This document shows positions 16,397 through 25,222 of a DNA stretch of 64,000 nt, piece after piece. Numbering within the stretch: the stretch's first letter is position 1; each line of letters starts with the position of its first letter. Source of the stretch: SKUL01 sp964487545 (GTDB lineage: Bacteria; Bacteroidota; Bacteroidia; Flavobacteriales_D; SKUL01); the NCBI GenBank assembly GCA_964487545.1, contig CAZARI010000005.1, positions 55,448-119,447 on the forward strand, in the 5' to 3' direction. The notes beneath the pieces were generated by a model that was not told the origin of the DNA, did no database searches, and saw nothing but the letters and a program-made list of their open reading frames with translations. The translations under genes and the position numbers were made by a program.

Positions 16397-18772
16397 GTGA
16401 AACTTTTCCGCAACATCTGGAGTGGTACAATCTTCTTGCTCGGCATTATAGGTCACATGTCCGCTCAGGAGATAGTACTCAACGAAATGCTGTCGTCCAA
16501 CGCATCGGTACTTCAGGACGAGGATGGAGATTATCCCGACTGGATTGAACTCTATAACACGGGCAATGATCCGGTGAATATTGGCGGATACCGCATTTCA
16601 GATAATTTGGGAAATCCAGACAAATGGATGTTTCCCGAGGTTTGGATAGAAGGCCATTCCACCTTATTGATTTATGCTTCGGGAAAGGATCGGATTGTGG
16701 GGCCGAATCTTCATACCAATTTTAGCATTAAGGCCGAGGGTGAAGTGATTTTATTGTCTGACGCAAATGGTGATGTGATTGATTACTGGCCTCCGGTAGA
16801 ACCGGGCGCGGATAAGAGCTACGGACGCTACCCTGATGGTGCCGATGAATTTGAGATTTTTTCAGTCCCCACACCTAATCTTCCCAATGCGCTGGGAGAA
16901 ATTTATGTTCCATTAACCGAAACAGTCTTTTTCTCGTCTACACCAGGGTTTTATGCTGAGGGTTTTCAACTCGTACTTACGTGCAGTCACCCCGAGGCAA
17001 CTATTCATTACACCCGCAATGGAAGGGATCCTACACCGAACGATCCGGGATATGTTGAACCGCTCACCATTGATGATAATGCCGGTGTTCCAAACGGGAT
17101 CTCGTCCATTCCAACCAACACCGCCGAGACCTATACCTACTGGGGTTGGAAGCCTCCTGTAAACACGGTTTTTAAAGGGACCGTGATAAAAGCGAGTGCC
17201 TTTATTGGTGATGAAGCTGTTTCACCCGTCACAACTGCGTCCTATTTTGTTGATCCCAGTATGGAAGAGCGATATGGTGGACTACCGGTAGTTTCACTTT
17301 CGCTCGATTCCCTTCATATGTTTGGATACGAAACGGGGATTTATGTCCCTGGAACCACTCACGATGATAATCCCGATTTGCCTTTAGAATGGGGTTATGG
17401 AAATTACAATATGAAAGGAAAAGAGTGGGAACGTTCGGCACATTTCGAATTTTTTGAACCGAACGGAGAGTTAAGTATTAGTCAAGGGATTGGCGTGCGG
17501 ATTCACGGAGGAGGCACACGGCAATTGTCGCTAAAATCGTTACGGCTTTACGCGCGCTATGAATATGGAAGCCGGTATTTTAATTATGCTTTTTTCCCTT
17601 GGAAACCCGCTGATCAATACCGTCGCATCTTACTACGACCTAGTGGCAATGATTTCGATTCCAATTTTTGCGCAGATGCTGTTAGTTCGGTTATTAGTGG
17701 CGAATTAAATGTGCTCAAACAAGAAGTGCGACCAGCAGTTCTATTTATTAATGGCGAATTCTGGGGAATACACAACATCCGTGACAGAATTGACAACTAT
17801 TTTCTGGAGTATTCCACAGGAGCAGACCCAGACAACGTGGATGTTATCGAAAACTGGATGGAAGCCTCAGAAGGTAGCATGTCGGGATATAACGAGCTGG
17901 TGAGTTTTATAGAATCGGCCGATCTGAGCTATGAGTCAAATTACGAGTCGGTCGCTGAAAAAGTAGATATATCCAGCATTATAGATTACTATATCCTGAA
18001 GCAGTTCATTGCTGTGCATGACTGGCCAGGAAATAATAATTCCTTTTGGCGATCTACCAGTCCAGATTCTAAATGGCATTGGATTAATTATGACAGCGAT
18101 GGTGCATTCAGAACTGCTGATTACAATCCTATTCCGCATTCACTGATTGCCTCGGGCGAGTATTTTCACCAAGAAATTTCCGTGGTGTTATTTAAAAATC
18201 TAATGGAAAATACCGCGTTCAGAGAAGCGTACTACCATAGGTTTGTGGAGTTGATGCAAACTGTATTCAAACCCGAAAATGTAGTTTCGGTGATTGACAG
18301 TTTAACTGAAATAATTGCTCCGACAATGGAAGAGCATGTAAAGAGGTGGCAGTTCCCGGCTTCGTTGGAGGCTTGGGAAGAAGCGGTTCAAGTAATGCGC
18401 GATTTTGCCTATCAACGTCCGTGCTTTATGCTTCAGTATTTAATAAATCACCTGTCCATTCATCCATCAGACTATCCTTCTGGTATTTGTGATAATATTT
18501 TTGCGGAAAACAACCTGCCCGATAACTTGGTTATATGGCCAAACCCCGCAGTAGACCAGTTGAACATAAAGCTTCGGGATGATGCTGAATTTCGGCAGGT
18601 GCTTATTTTCGATGCATCCGGGCGCGAGGTGTTCAGCCAAAGACAAGGTCTGACCAAATTTGTCGGACAACTTCCGTTGTCCGTAGGCTACCTGTCATCA
18701 GGAATTTACGTGTTGCACGTCGAAACAGAATATCAACTGTATACCAAACGATTTGTCGTGTCAAATCCTTGA
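16397..18772 (+). CDS. secreted CotH-kinase/lamin-tail-domain protein with T9SS sorting domain
   Basis: 791 residues from GTG. Signal peptide (about 1-23, ending SAQE) is followed by a lamin-tail domain (about 25-140; LNEMLSSNASVLQDEDGDYPDWIEL-type start, PDWIELYN), a chitobiase/HexA-like C-terminal fold segment (ATIHYTRNGRDPT), and a CotH domain (about 290-650) with RIHGGGTRQLSLKSLRLYAR, ILLRPSGND and FINGEFWGIHNIRDRID. The last ~80 residues form a type IX secretion sorting domain (VIWPNPAVDQLNI ... GIYVLHVE). CotH proteins are atypical protein kinases in spore coats; in Bacteroidota the role of the secreted versions is unclear. It is expected to be exported through T9SS and surface-attached or released. 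Confidence 0.85.
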   Translation: MKLFRNIWSGTIFLLGIIGHMSAQEIVLNEMLSSNASVLQDEDGDYPDWIELYNTGNDPVNIGGYRISDNLGNPDKWMFPEVWIEGHSTLLIYASGKDRIVGPNLHTNFSIKAEGEVILLSDANGDVIDYWPPVEPGADKSYGRYPDGADEFEIFSVPTPNLPNALGEIYVPLTETVFFSSTPGFYAEGFQLVLTCSHPEATIHYTRNGRDPTPNDPGYVEPLTIDDNAGVPNGISSIPTNTAETYTYWGWKPPVNTVFKGTVIKASAFIGDEAVSPVTTASYFVDPSMEERYGGLPVVSLSLDSLHMFGYETGIYVPGTTHDDNPDLPLEWGYGNYNMKGKEWERSAHFEFFEPNGELSISQGIGVRIHGGGTRQLSLKSLRLYARYEYGSRYFNYAFFPWKPADQYRRILLRPSGNDFDSNFCADAVSSVISGELNVLKQEVRPAVLFINGEFWGIHNIRDRIDNYFLEYSTGADPDNVDVIENWMEASEGSMSGYNELVSFIESADLSYESNYESVAEKVDISSIIDYYILKQFIAVHDWPGNNNSFWRSTSPDSKWHWINYDSDGAFRTADYNPIPHSLIASGEYFHQEISVVLFKNLMENTAFREAYYHRFVELMQTVFKPENVVSVIDSLTEIIAPTMEEHVKRWQFPASLEAWEEAVQVMRDFAYQRPCFMLQYLINHLSIHPSDYPSGICDNIFAENNLPDNLVIWPNPAVDQLNIKLRDDAEFRQVLIFDASGREVFSQRQGLTKFVGQLPLSVGYLSSGIYVLHVETEYQLYTKRFVVSNP

Positions 18773-18828
18773 TGTATACAAGGTAAATCAAACCATCGCA
18801 TATCCAGATTTCCTCCAGAATTGGAAAT

Positions 18829-18836
18829 TACCTTTG
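18829..18836 (+). promoter_or_regulatory. -7 promoter box TACCTTTG upstream of the BOF-protein gene
   Basis: Exact TAnnTTTG match 24 nt before the ATG at 18861. It indicates the BOF protein and the downstream lipoprotein have their own promoter independent of the CotH gene. Confidence 0.5.
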
Positions 18837-18860
18837 GGTATAACTTTAAATCTTACAACA

Positions 18861-19226
18861 ATGTTATTACTTAGAACCATTTTCATTCTTGCAGCATTTG
18901 TTATTAGCGGATCGGTTTCTGCGCAATACACAGGCCCTGGAACTGTGGGCAAACAATACACCGTGGCCGAGGTAAAGAAAGAAGCGGCTAAACTGGATAA
19001 AATGGATGCCGTGGTTAAACTCGAAGGCTATATCGTGGAGCGGATCAACAAAGAGGATTTCTGGTTTCAGGACGATACCGGAAGGTTGATTGTAGAAATT
19101 GACAAAAAGATCATGCCCGAGCGGCCTTTTGACGACAAAACCAAAGTGATTGTTACCGGCGAGGTAGATCACGATTTGCTCGAAGAGGTAGAGATTGAGG
19201 TGGATGAAATTCACTTTGTAGATTGA
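18861..19226 (+). CDS. NirD/YgiW/YdeI-type BOF-fold periplasmic protein
   Basis: 121 residues when started at the ATG at 18861, which opens a clean signal peptide (LLLRTIFILAAFVISGSVSAQ); upstream in-frame codons lack this. The mature part matches the bacterial OB-fold (BOF) family: YTVAEVKKEA, VKLEGYIVERINKEDFWFQD, GRLIVEID and VIVTGEVD. YgiW/YdeI relatives are stress-tolerance periplasmic proteins. It overlaps the next gene by one base, indicating a two-gene unit. Confidence 0.82.
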   Translation: MLLLRTIFILAAFVISGSVSAQYTGPGTVGKQYTVAEVKKEAAKLDKMDAVVKLEGYIVERINKEDFWFQDDTGRLIVEIDKKIMPERPFDDKTKVIVTGEVDHDLLEEVEIEVDEIHFVD

Positions 19227-20470
19227 TGGTCCGAATAGCGATTTTAATAACCCTGTTCGCAACCGGAGTTGGGTGCAATGGCCAACCTGCCGAACGCTTG
19301 TTGGCCATTGCCCAATCTTTTTGTACCGATGCCGAAATCCTCGAAATCGATCGCAAAGAAAATTTTACCGAATTGGAGTTTAGCTGTGCTGGTAAGGTGT
19401 ACGAAATAGGCGTGTCTGAAAAGTATGAGGTGCTCTATGTCGAAACGGAAGCCGAAATCCCCGCTGAGGTGATGACCAAAATCCGCAACCGTCTCGAAAA
19501 ACAATATCCCGGTTGGTTCATCGACGAGATGGATTTGATCGAGATGAAAGACACTTCATTCTATAAGATCGAAGTGATGAAGGGTGGAGTAGAAGAAAAT
19601 CTCTATTTCACGCGTCATGGAAAGGTTTTTAGGTTGCACACCGCCGCCCCCGACGATAGCGAGTTGGTGAGGGAGCTAAAGCAATCTGACGTTTATCAAT
19701 CGGCACCTTACAATTTTCTTAATCCCACGCGTGTTTACGATCTGCCGGATATTCTGGTAGAAATATCGGGAATTGCAATTGGCGATGACAAAACGGTTTA
19801 TTGTGTGCAAGACGAACTCGGACTGGTATTTATATTTGAACTCGAATCGGGAGAAGTAGCAGAAACTATTCGGTTTACAGATGTTGGTGATTTTGAGGAC
19901 ATTCAGGTTCGGAACAACATCGTTTATATTCTTCGCAGTGATGGCACATTGTTTTATTTTGATCTCGGCCAACGAAACGAAATCAAACAGGTGATGTTGC
20001 CGTTGCAGTGCCTCAATGCAGAGGGCCTTTTCTTTGGTGGAGAAAACGAGGTGTGGTTTGTGGCCTGCAAAGAAGATATGCTCACCGGCAGCAAAAACGA
20101 ACGACTGATTTATCATTTTGAACACAACCAGTGGGCAAAGGCACAAAGCACTTTTTCGGTAAATATGCGCGATATCGAAAAAGAGTTGAAGCAGAGTTAT
20201 CCCAAAGTAAAATGGGGTGAGGTGGCTTTTAATCCGTCTGCTGTGGCGGTGCATCCGCATACCGGTGAACTGTATGTCCTGTCGGCCAAACAAGAGTACC
20301 TTGCGGTGTACAAGGGCGACAAGTTAAAAGCGGTATATCCACTTCCGGCTGAGATGTATTACAAGCCCGAAGGAATCGACTTCACAGCTTCGGGCGATTT
20401 ATTGCTCTCGAGCGAGGGACGTAAAAAGGGATATCTGAACGGGCAGATTTATTATTTCCGAAAGAAATGA
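19226..20470 (+). CDS. PepSY-like plus SdiA-regulated-type beta-propeller lipoprotein
   Basis: About 414 residues from the ATG at 19226. A hydrophobic leader ends in GVGCNGQ, a possible lipobox. Residues ~25-135 resemble a PepSY-like module (two repeats such as LEIDRKENFTELEFSCAGK and LIEMKDTSFYKIEVMKGG). Residues ~160-414 resemble the SdiA-regulated (PF06977) six-bladed propeller: ISGIAIGDDKTVYCVQDE, EDIQVRNNIVYIL, EGLFF, PSAVAVHPHTGELYVLSA and KPEGIDFTASGDLLLSSEG. Function unknown; the propeller could be a phytase/esterase-like scaffold. Pairing with a BOF protein is noted. Confidence 0.72.
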   Translation: MVRIAILITLFATGVGCNGQPAERLLAIAQSFCTDAEILEIDRKENFTELEFSCAGKVYEIGVSEKYEVLYVETEAEIPAEVMTKIRNRLEKQYPGWFIDEMDLIEMKDTSFYKIEVMKGGVEENLYFTRHGKVFRLHTAAPDDSELVRELKQSDVYQSAPYNFLNPTRVYDLPDILVEISGIAIGDDKTVYCVQDELGLVFIFELESGEVAETIRFTDVGDFEDIQVRNNIVYILRSDGTLFYFDLGQRNEIKQVMLPLQCLNAEGLFFGGENEVWFVACKEDMLTGSKNERLIYHFEHNQWAKAQSTFSVNMRDIEKELKQSYPKVKWGEVAFNPSAVAVHPHTGELYVLSAKQEYLAVYKGDKLKAVYPLPAEMYYKPEGIDFTASGDLLLSSEGRKKGYLNGQIYYFRKK

Positions 20471-20579
20471 TACACCACCAGGGTAATCGTAAGGGTGCAA
20501 AAAATGAAACATGCAGCGAAAACACCCCAGGCTCTCGAGAGGAGGGAGTGCAAGATATACAGCTACTGCTGCATTTATT

Positions 20580-20681
20580 GTATAGTATGGAGCGAGCCCT
20601 TCTATTTCTGTGGTTGGGATCGCTCCTTATACTGATTCGTACATTGAAATTGAGTTTCGCTGTTCCGGCGGCTTACTATAC
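20580..20681. other. inverted repeats in intergenic region
   Basis: The 274-nt gap 20470-20744 shows no credible gene. GTATAGTA (20580-20587) is complementary to TACTATAC (20674-20681), enclosing GGAGCGA (20589-20595) paired with TCGCTCC (20620-20626). It could form a branched RNA between two convergent genes and may serve as a terminator region, though there is no clear T tract. Confidence 0.3.
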
Positions 20682-20743
20682 CCTAGTCGCTCACTGTATA
20701 AGTGAGGTGTCCATTGACCATAAAAACAGCTTAAAAAGCAGGT

Positions 20744-21190
20744 TTATTTCTTCACTTTTACATTGATGGCTACTGGTCCTCTGTCACCCGGAGCAATATC
20801 AAAAATCACCTGATTTCCTTCTTTAATCTCTTCCAGATGAGATGAAACATGAGTGAAAAGGCTATCGCTGCTTCCTTTTACGGCAATAAACCCATATCCT
20901 TTCGACTCATCAAAAAATTTCACGGTGCCTTCGTTGATTTCTTCCTCCTGTTCGCTCTTAGGAGGCACGCCAATCACAATGTCTTCAGCGTCTATTTCTT
21001 CACGCTGCGAGGGATCCGGCGGCGTGTCAGTAATGTTTCCAAACTCATCGACATACGCGATCATGTCGTCGAAGTCCTTGCCTGAACTGTCGTCCTTTCG
21101 GGCTTCCTTTTTCTTCAGCTTATCTTCTCGTTTTTTTTGTTTCTTTTTCTCTTTTTCCCGTTTACTCCAGGATTCGTTCGATCTTCCCAT
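20744..21190 (-). CDS. cold-shock-domain protein with Lys/Glu-rich N-terminal extension
   Basis: 148 residues. The C-terminal ~65 residues are a cold-shock domain: GTVKFFDESKGYGFIAV (RNP1-like), DSLFTHVSSH (RNP2-like FTHVS) and VIFDIAPGDRGPVAINVKV. The N-terminal half is charged (KREKEKKKQKKREDKLKKK) and then acidic, probably disordered and RNA-binding. This bipartite form is widespread in Bacteroidota. It binds single-stranded nucleic acid and is probably an RNA chaperone. A 171-nt gap separates it from the upstream gene. Confidence 0.9.
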   Translation of the reverse strand: MGRSNESWSKREKEKKKQKKREDKLKKKEARKDDSSGKDFDDMIAYVDEFGNITDTPPDPSQREEIDAEDIVIGVPPKSEQEEEINEGTVKFFDESKGYGFIAVKGSSDSLFTHVSSHLEEIKEGNQVIFDIAPGDRGPVAINVKVKK

Positions 21191-21361
21191 TTGTTGTTTG
21201 AAGTGTGTGTTTTAAGTTTTAATGACTCAGTGAGCTACCTAATATAACGATTCTTTCCGAATAAATTTAGTGCTTACCTGAGTGGCTGAATTTGGATGCA
21301 AAGGTCGTAATAATATACGGGTATTCAATGGCTTGTAACTTCCTTATTTAAAAGACATTGA

Positions 21362-23158
21362 TCAGGTTGTGGCCAGCTCATTCATTCTGATTCGTGCTGC
21401 TCCCAAAGCCATTTCGAATCGCTGCGCCAATGTTTGGTTTTTTTCAATGTGGTTCATCCGATTGGCGTAATACTCTATTCCATTAATCAGATTTTCTCTG
21501 AACTTCCGAATCTTAACCTGGTTTTTCTGGTTGAGGTTTTGAATGGGATCCTCACACATTTTCCTAAAGTGTTCAACATACAGCTGCAGCTCTTTGATAA
21601 AAAGATGCGGCCGTTCGGGTGAAAGCGACAATGATAGCTTTCCGTAAATATGCCCCACCATTTCGGCAAGGTTGTATGTGCTGGAGAAATAGGCCAGATT
21701 GGGTCCGGGACAAATCGTTACTGCATCCAGCTTTTTAGGTGGTTTGCCATTGTTGGCAATAATAGCCGACGCCCCAAGCCCATGACAAAGACATTCTTTC
21801 TCCATCACTTTTTCAGCGGCCCGGTCAAAATCAGCTCCCTGACCCAGTTCAGCTTCCAGTTGCTTGAGCTTGAGGTGCTGATATTGTCTTGATGCGGTGC
21901 AAATGGGTTGATCGGTAAACTCTGTATCAAACGATAAGTACTTTTTGTAGCACGGGCTGCCCGGCCTGTTTTTGACAATGCGCTCTTTGCGCAATTTTTC
22001 TGAGGATGTGGTTTTCAGGTTGTGAAACGGAACGCCCAACGGTGAAGCATTGCTCAGGTAGTAGTCTTCCTGCCGCGCATTAATCAGCACTTCCAGGGTT
22101 TCATCATCCACACTGGTGGCCTCAGGAACAAGTAAAAACGGACTGCCCCAGCCGGTGCCATCCAGTTGATACTCGTTCAATAAAAACTGATTTTCGTCGG
22201 AAGTGCCAATTCCACCCTGATAGGTAATTCGAATTTGGTGGTGGTCGTCAACCAAGTTCTTTCCCTTATTCGACAATGAATGATTGCATATTTCACGAAG
22301 AGTTTCATCGAGAGATTTGCGATTGGTTGCAAATTCTTCCAGAATGGGCCCGGCCAACAGACCATCGGTGGCAAAGGCGTGTCCTCCGCAGTTTAATCCC
22401 GATTCAATCCGAAATTCCGACACCCAAAGTCCTTTTTGGGCAAGGTATTTACCCTGAATAAGTGCCGACCGGTAATCACTGACCTTGATGACGATTCCTT
22501 TCTTTATTTTCCCCTTTGAGTCGGGAAAGAAATCGTCGTACAATTCGGTATGTCCGAATAACGCGGGATTCATTCCCGCCGAAAAAACCACCGATCCGAT
22601 AATCTTGCTGGTGGCAAATCCGCGCAGCGAAGCCAAAGCGTCGGAGTATATTCTCGGTAATGCTTGGCCATCCTTGTCGTAATTGATGCGATCGAGCTTG
22701 GTCATGATGTTAACATCAATCGATCCGGCCACAATATTTTTGCGAAGTTCTTCTTGCAGCGTGAACCTTTCTTCCCCTTCAGAAAAGAACATACGCAAAT
22801 ACTTTTCTTTTAATGGGTGATCATCACGCAGCAACTGAAAATATTTATTGATTTCGGCGTCGTGCTCAAACGATTGAAGTTGTATGCTTGTGACTTGCTG
22901 CTCAATTTCATTGTTGATAAAGTCCAGGTATTGACGAATGCGCTTTGCACGGTAATCATGGGCTTTCTCGGTGATGCGTTCATAAGGGATGTTCCCATTT
23001 CTGCAAAGGGTTTCTCGCATGTCTTCAAGCAACTGATCGTCCATAATCGAAACAACGCTCGATATGCCGTAGCGGGCAATTTTTAAGGGGCTGTCGAGCG
23101 TGTAACCGAGACCGAGAACAGGAATGTGAAAGTCGTGGGGATGTGGTGAGGTAGTCAT
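21362..23158 (-). CDS. putative TIM-barrel flavoprotein (nitronate-monooxygenase-like), uncharacterised
   Basis: 598 residues. The opening HIPVLGLGYTLDSPLKIARYGISSVVSIMDD has the look of a nitronate monooxygenase/glutamate-synthase-type barrel (shortened motif: LDSPLKIARYGI). Later barrel-like motifs are SGLNCGGHAFATDG, ITYQGGIGTSDEN and LDGTGWGSPFLLVPEATSV, consistent with FMN-phosphate binding near the C-terminal strands. A conserved CLCHGLGASA segment and a helical C-terminus follow. Catalysis and substrate are unknown; I am fairly sure of a flavin barrel fold but not of the family. Confidence 0.5.
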   Translation of the reverse strand: MTTSPHPHDFHIPVLGLGYTLDSPLKIARYGISSVVSIMDDQLLEDMRETLCRNGNIPYERITEKAHDYRAKRIRQYLDFINNEIEQQVTSIQLQSFEHDAEINKYFQLLRDDHPLKEKYLRMFFSEGEERFTLQEELRKNIVAGSIDVNIMTKLDRINYDKDGQALPRIYSDALASLRGFATSKIIGSVVFSAGMNPALFGHTELYDDFFPDSKGKIKKGIVIKVSDYRSALIQGKYLAQKGLWVSEFRIESGLNCGGHAFATDGLLAGPILEEFATNRKSLDETLREICNHSLSNKGKNLVDDHHQIRITYQGGIGTSDENQFLLNEYQLDGTGWGSPFLLVPEATSVDDETLEVLINARQEDYYLSNASPLGVPFHNLKTTSSEKLRKERIVKNRPGSPCYKKYLSFDTEFTDQPICTASRQYQHLKLKQLEAELGQGADFDRAAEKVMEKECLCHGLGASAIIANNGKPPKKLDAVTICPGPNLAYFSSTYNLAEMVGHIYGKLSLSLSPERPHLFIKELQLYVEHFRKMCEDPIQNLNQKNQVKIRKFRENLINGIEYYANRMNHIEKNQTLAQRFEMALGAARIRMNELATT

Positions 23159-23264
23159 AGATTTGGGTCTTTAAATAATAGAGGATAAATGTATCCTTTA
23201 TTATTTGACTACAGTGAAAACAAGGTTGTTTTTTTGAGGAAAGGCAAGTAAAAAGATGGAAGGA

Positions 23265-23732
23265 TTACTTCCAGAATTCATCCTCCCACGAGCCACCGGG
23301 CTTGGCTTTGTCATGATTGTCGTGGGCTACGATCATTTTTTCGTAAGCTTCTTCGGTTGCTACTTCCTGAATTTTCTGAAATAATATGCGCTCTTCAAAA
23401 CGGATGTGGTCGTTGAGCAGCACACGAATCTCTTCGAGCGTTTGGTTCGAAACTTCTGCTTGGGTGATGAGGTATTCCAGCCTTTGGTGTTCTTCCAAGG
23501 CTTGTTTCACCATCGGGTGATCATTTCCGAGCACGGTGAAAACAACTTTTTCTTCGAGATGAAAGTGGGGAAGTAGTTCGGTTTCAAAGGCAAAGCGCAC
23601 GTATTTAAACACGCGTTCGGCACTTAGATTTTTAGATGCGGCTTTTTGAATTTTCCAACACAGCAACAAGCCGAAATGGTGTTCGCGGCTAATGGGTTGC
23701 AATGCGTCGTGTCGTTTTATGGGTGAGGCCAT
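23265..23732 (-). CDS. hemerythrin-like HHE domain protein
   Basis: 155 residues, four-helix HHE/hemerythrin bundle. Candidate di-iron ligands are visible in REHHFGLLL, HFHLEEKVVF, EEHQRLEYL and LNDHIRFEERILF. Such proteins bind O2 or NO or regulate iron-sulfur repair. It lies 7 nt downstream of nosY in the same direction, so it looks like the last gene of the nos operon, where NO or O2 handling would make sense (inference). Confidence 0.85.
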   Translation of the reverse strand: MASPIKRHDALQPISREHHFGLLLCWKIQKAASKNLSAERVFKYVRFAFETELLPHFHLEEKVVFTVLGNDHPMVKQALEEHQRLEYLITQAEVSNQTLEEIRVLLNDHIRFEERILFQKIQEVATEEAYEKMIVAHDNHDKAKPGGSWEDEFWK

Positions 23733-23739
23733 ATCTCGA

Positions 23740-24507
23740 TTAGATGTTTTTTCGGTTAAAAACGCGCAGCGAAATCAAGAGCGGAACGATGCCCCACAAC
23801 AGCACAACACCCAGCGCAAGCACACTGCCGTTTTGTTCGTCAAAGAAATTGCGGAATACGGCACCGCTGGCTCCCATGAGTGCAGCAGCTTCGGTTTGCA
23901 TCAGCACCACGATGCGGCCCAAGTCAACGGGGTTTAGAAAGGTGATGAACAACATCCATTTTTCAATCGGATAGTCACTGAAATTATACATCATCAATAA
24001 CACCAATCCATCAAAGAGCAAAACAAAATAGGCCCAAAGCATCAACGCGACTCCCATTCCGCGGGCTTTATCATTTGACAACACGCTGCCGAGAAGGGCA
24101 AAAGCCACAAAAACAACCGAAAGTAAAACACCAACTACTACGATCAACAGCGATTGAATGCCACCATGCATAATCCAAAGCGGAATTCCGGTGCCTAAGA
24201 TTACTGCTGCACAAAACACAAAACTCAACCCGAAAAATATACTCAGCAATAAGGTATGACGCTTGATGGGCAGGGCCAAAAGCAATCCGAAGAAATCGTT
24301 TGAGTTGTAGTAATAAATGGTGGCAAACACTACTGATACCATCGGCACCACCAGCAAAATGGTATTCATCACCCCGAGCAATGCTTTTTCAGGATGGGCG
24401 TCGAGCATAAAAAAGCCGATGGTGGCCAATAGCAAAAATGCCGTGAAGAACAGTAAAATCCAATTGCGGATCAGGTCGGTGATGATGAACTTGGTGATTC
24501 TAAACAT
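23740..24507 (-). CDS. nosY: NosY-like ABC transporter permease
   Basis: 255 residues with six hydrophobic segments, ABC-2-type permease. Charged N-terminal start (FRITKFIITDLIRNWILL) then alternating helices; LPIKRHTLLLSIFFG is typical of ABC-2 loops. It overlaps the nosF stop by 8 nt. With NosF (ATPase) and NosD (periplasmic) it forms the NosDFY complex required for maturation of the CuZ centre of nitrous oxide reductase. Assignment rests mainly on position. Confidence 0.8.
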   Translation of the reverse strand: MFRITKFIITDLIRNWILLFFTAFLLLATIGFFMLDAHPEKALLGVMNTILLVVPMVSVVFATIYYYNSNDFFGLLLALPIKRHTLLLSIFFGLSFVFCAAVILGTGIPLWIMHGGIQSLLIVVVGVLLSVVFVAFALLGSVLSNDKARGMGVALMLWAYFVLLFDGLVLLMMYNFSDYPIEKWMLFITFLNPVDLGRIVVLMQTEAAALMGASGAVFRNFFDEQNGSVLALGVVLLWGIVPLLISLRVFNRKNI

Positions 24508-25222
24508 ATTGATTGTCTGTTTTCAACACTTTGGCAATCACTCGGTTCAGGCGGTCTTCCGATGTTTCTGCTTTCAGGTCTTCGAGTGTTCGGTAAAATT
24601 TAATGTGGCCGTCCATCAGGTAAGCTACATCAGTTGTTATTTCGTCAAGATCGCTCAGAATATGCGAAGTGATCAGCACCAGTTTTCCTTGAGCCAGTGA
24701 TTCTCGAAGGTGCTCTTTTAGAATTTCGTTGGATACCGGATCGAGACCAGCGGTGGGTTCATCGAGAATCAATACTTCCGGATCGAATAAAAACGCCAGC
24801 GCGGCACTTACTTTCTGCTTCATGCCTCCCGAAAGTTGGCCCAGTTTCTTTCCCGACATCGATTGCACATCGAAATTTTCATAAAGCGACCGATCGTATT
24901 TTTCGGAAGGCACATCCCTGCGCAAATCCTGCATCAGTGCAAATAGTTGACGCACACGCATGTTTTCGGGAAATCTTTGGATTTGTGGCATGTAGCCGAT
25001 ATTGCTGCGGTATTCACTGGTGTTCAACACCGATTCTCCTTTAAATAGAATCTCTCCAGATTCAGGCCGCACCATTCCCAGAATGGATTTGATGAGCGTT
25101 GTTTTACCCGAACCGTTGGGGCCGATAAGTGCCACACTTTGTTTCGCGTTAAAAGAAATACTAATGTTATTCAGCACCTTTTGCCGATCGAAGGCTTTAT
25201 GGAGGTTTTTAATTTCAATCAT
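24500..25222 (-). CDS. nosF: NosF-like ABC transporter ATPase
   Basis: About 240 residues from the ATG at 25222; a TTG at 25231 is possible but less likely. Walker A is IGPNGSGKTTLIKS, signature is LSGGMKQKVSAALA, Walker B is VLILDEPTAGLDP and the H-loop is ITSHIL. It drives the NosDFY transporter that matures NosZ copper centres. It overlaps nosD at its start and nosY at its end. Confidence 0.88.
   Translation of the reverse strand: MIEIKNLHKAFDRQKVLNNISISFNAKQSVALIGPNGSGKTTLIKSILGMVRPESGEILFKGESVLNTSEYRSNIGYMPQIQRFPENMRVRQLFALMQDLRRDVPSEKYDRSLYENFDVQSMSGKKLGQLSGGMKQKVSAALAFLFDPEVLILDEPTAGLDPVSNEILKEHLRESLAQGKLVLITSHILSDLDEITTDVAYLMDGHIKFYRTLEDLKAETSEDRLNRVIAKVLKTDNQYV

Noticed and set aside
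20467..20766. A 99-codon plus-strand frame overlapping the previous stop by 4 nt
   Set aside because: The overlap looks suggestive, but the translation has no recognisable motif, has odd composition and runs into the 3' end of the cold-shock gene on the other strand; the region is better explained by inverted repeats.
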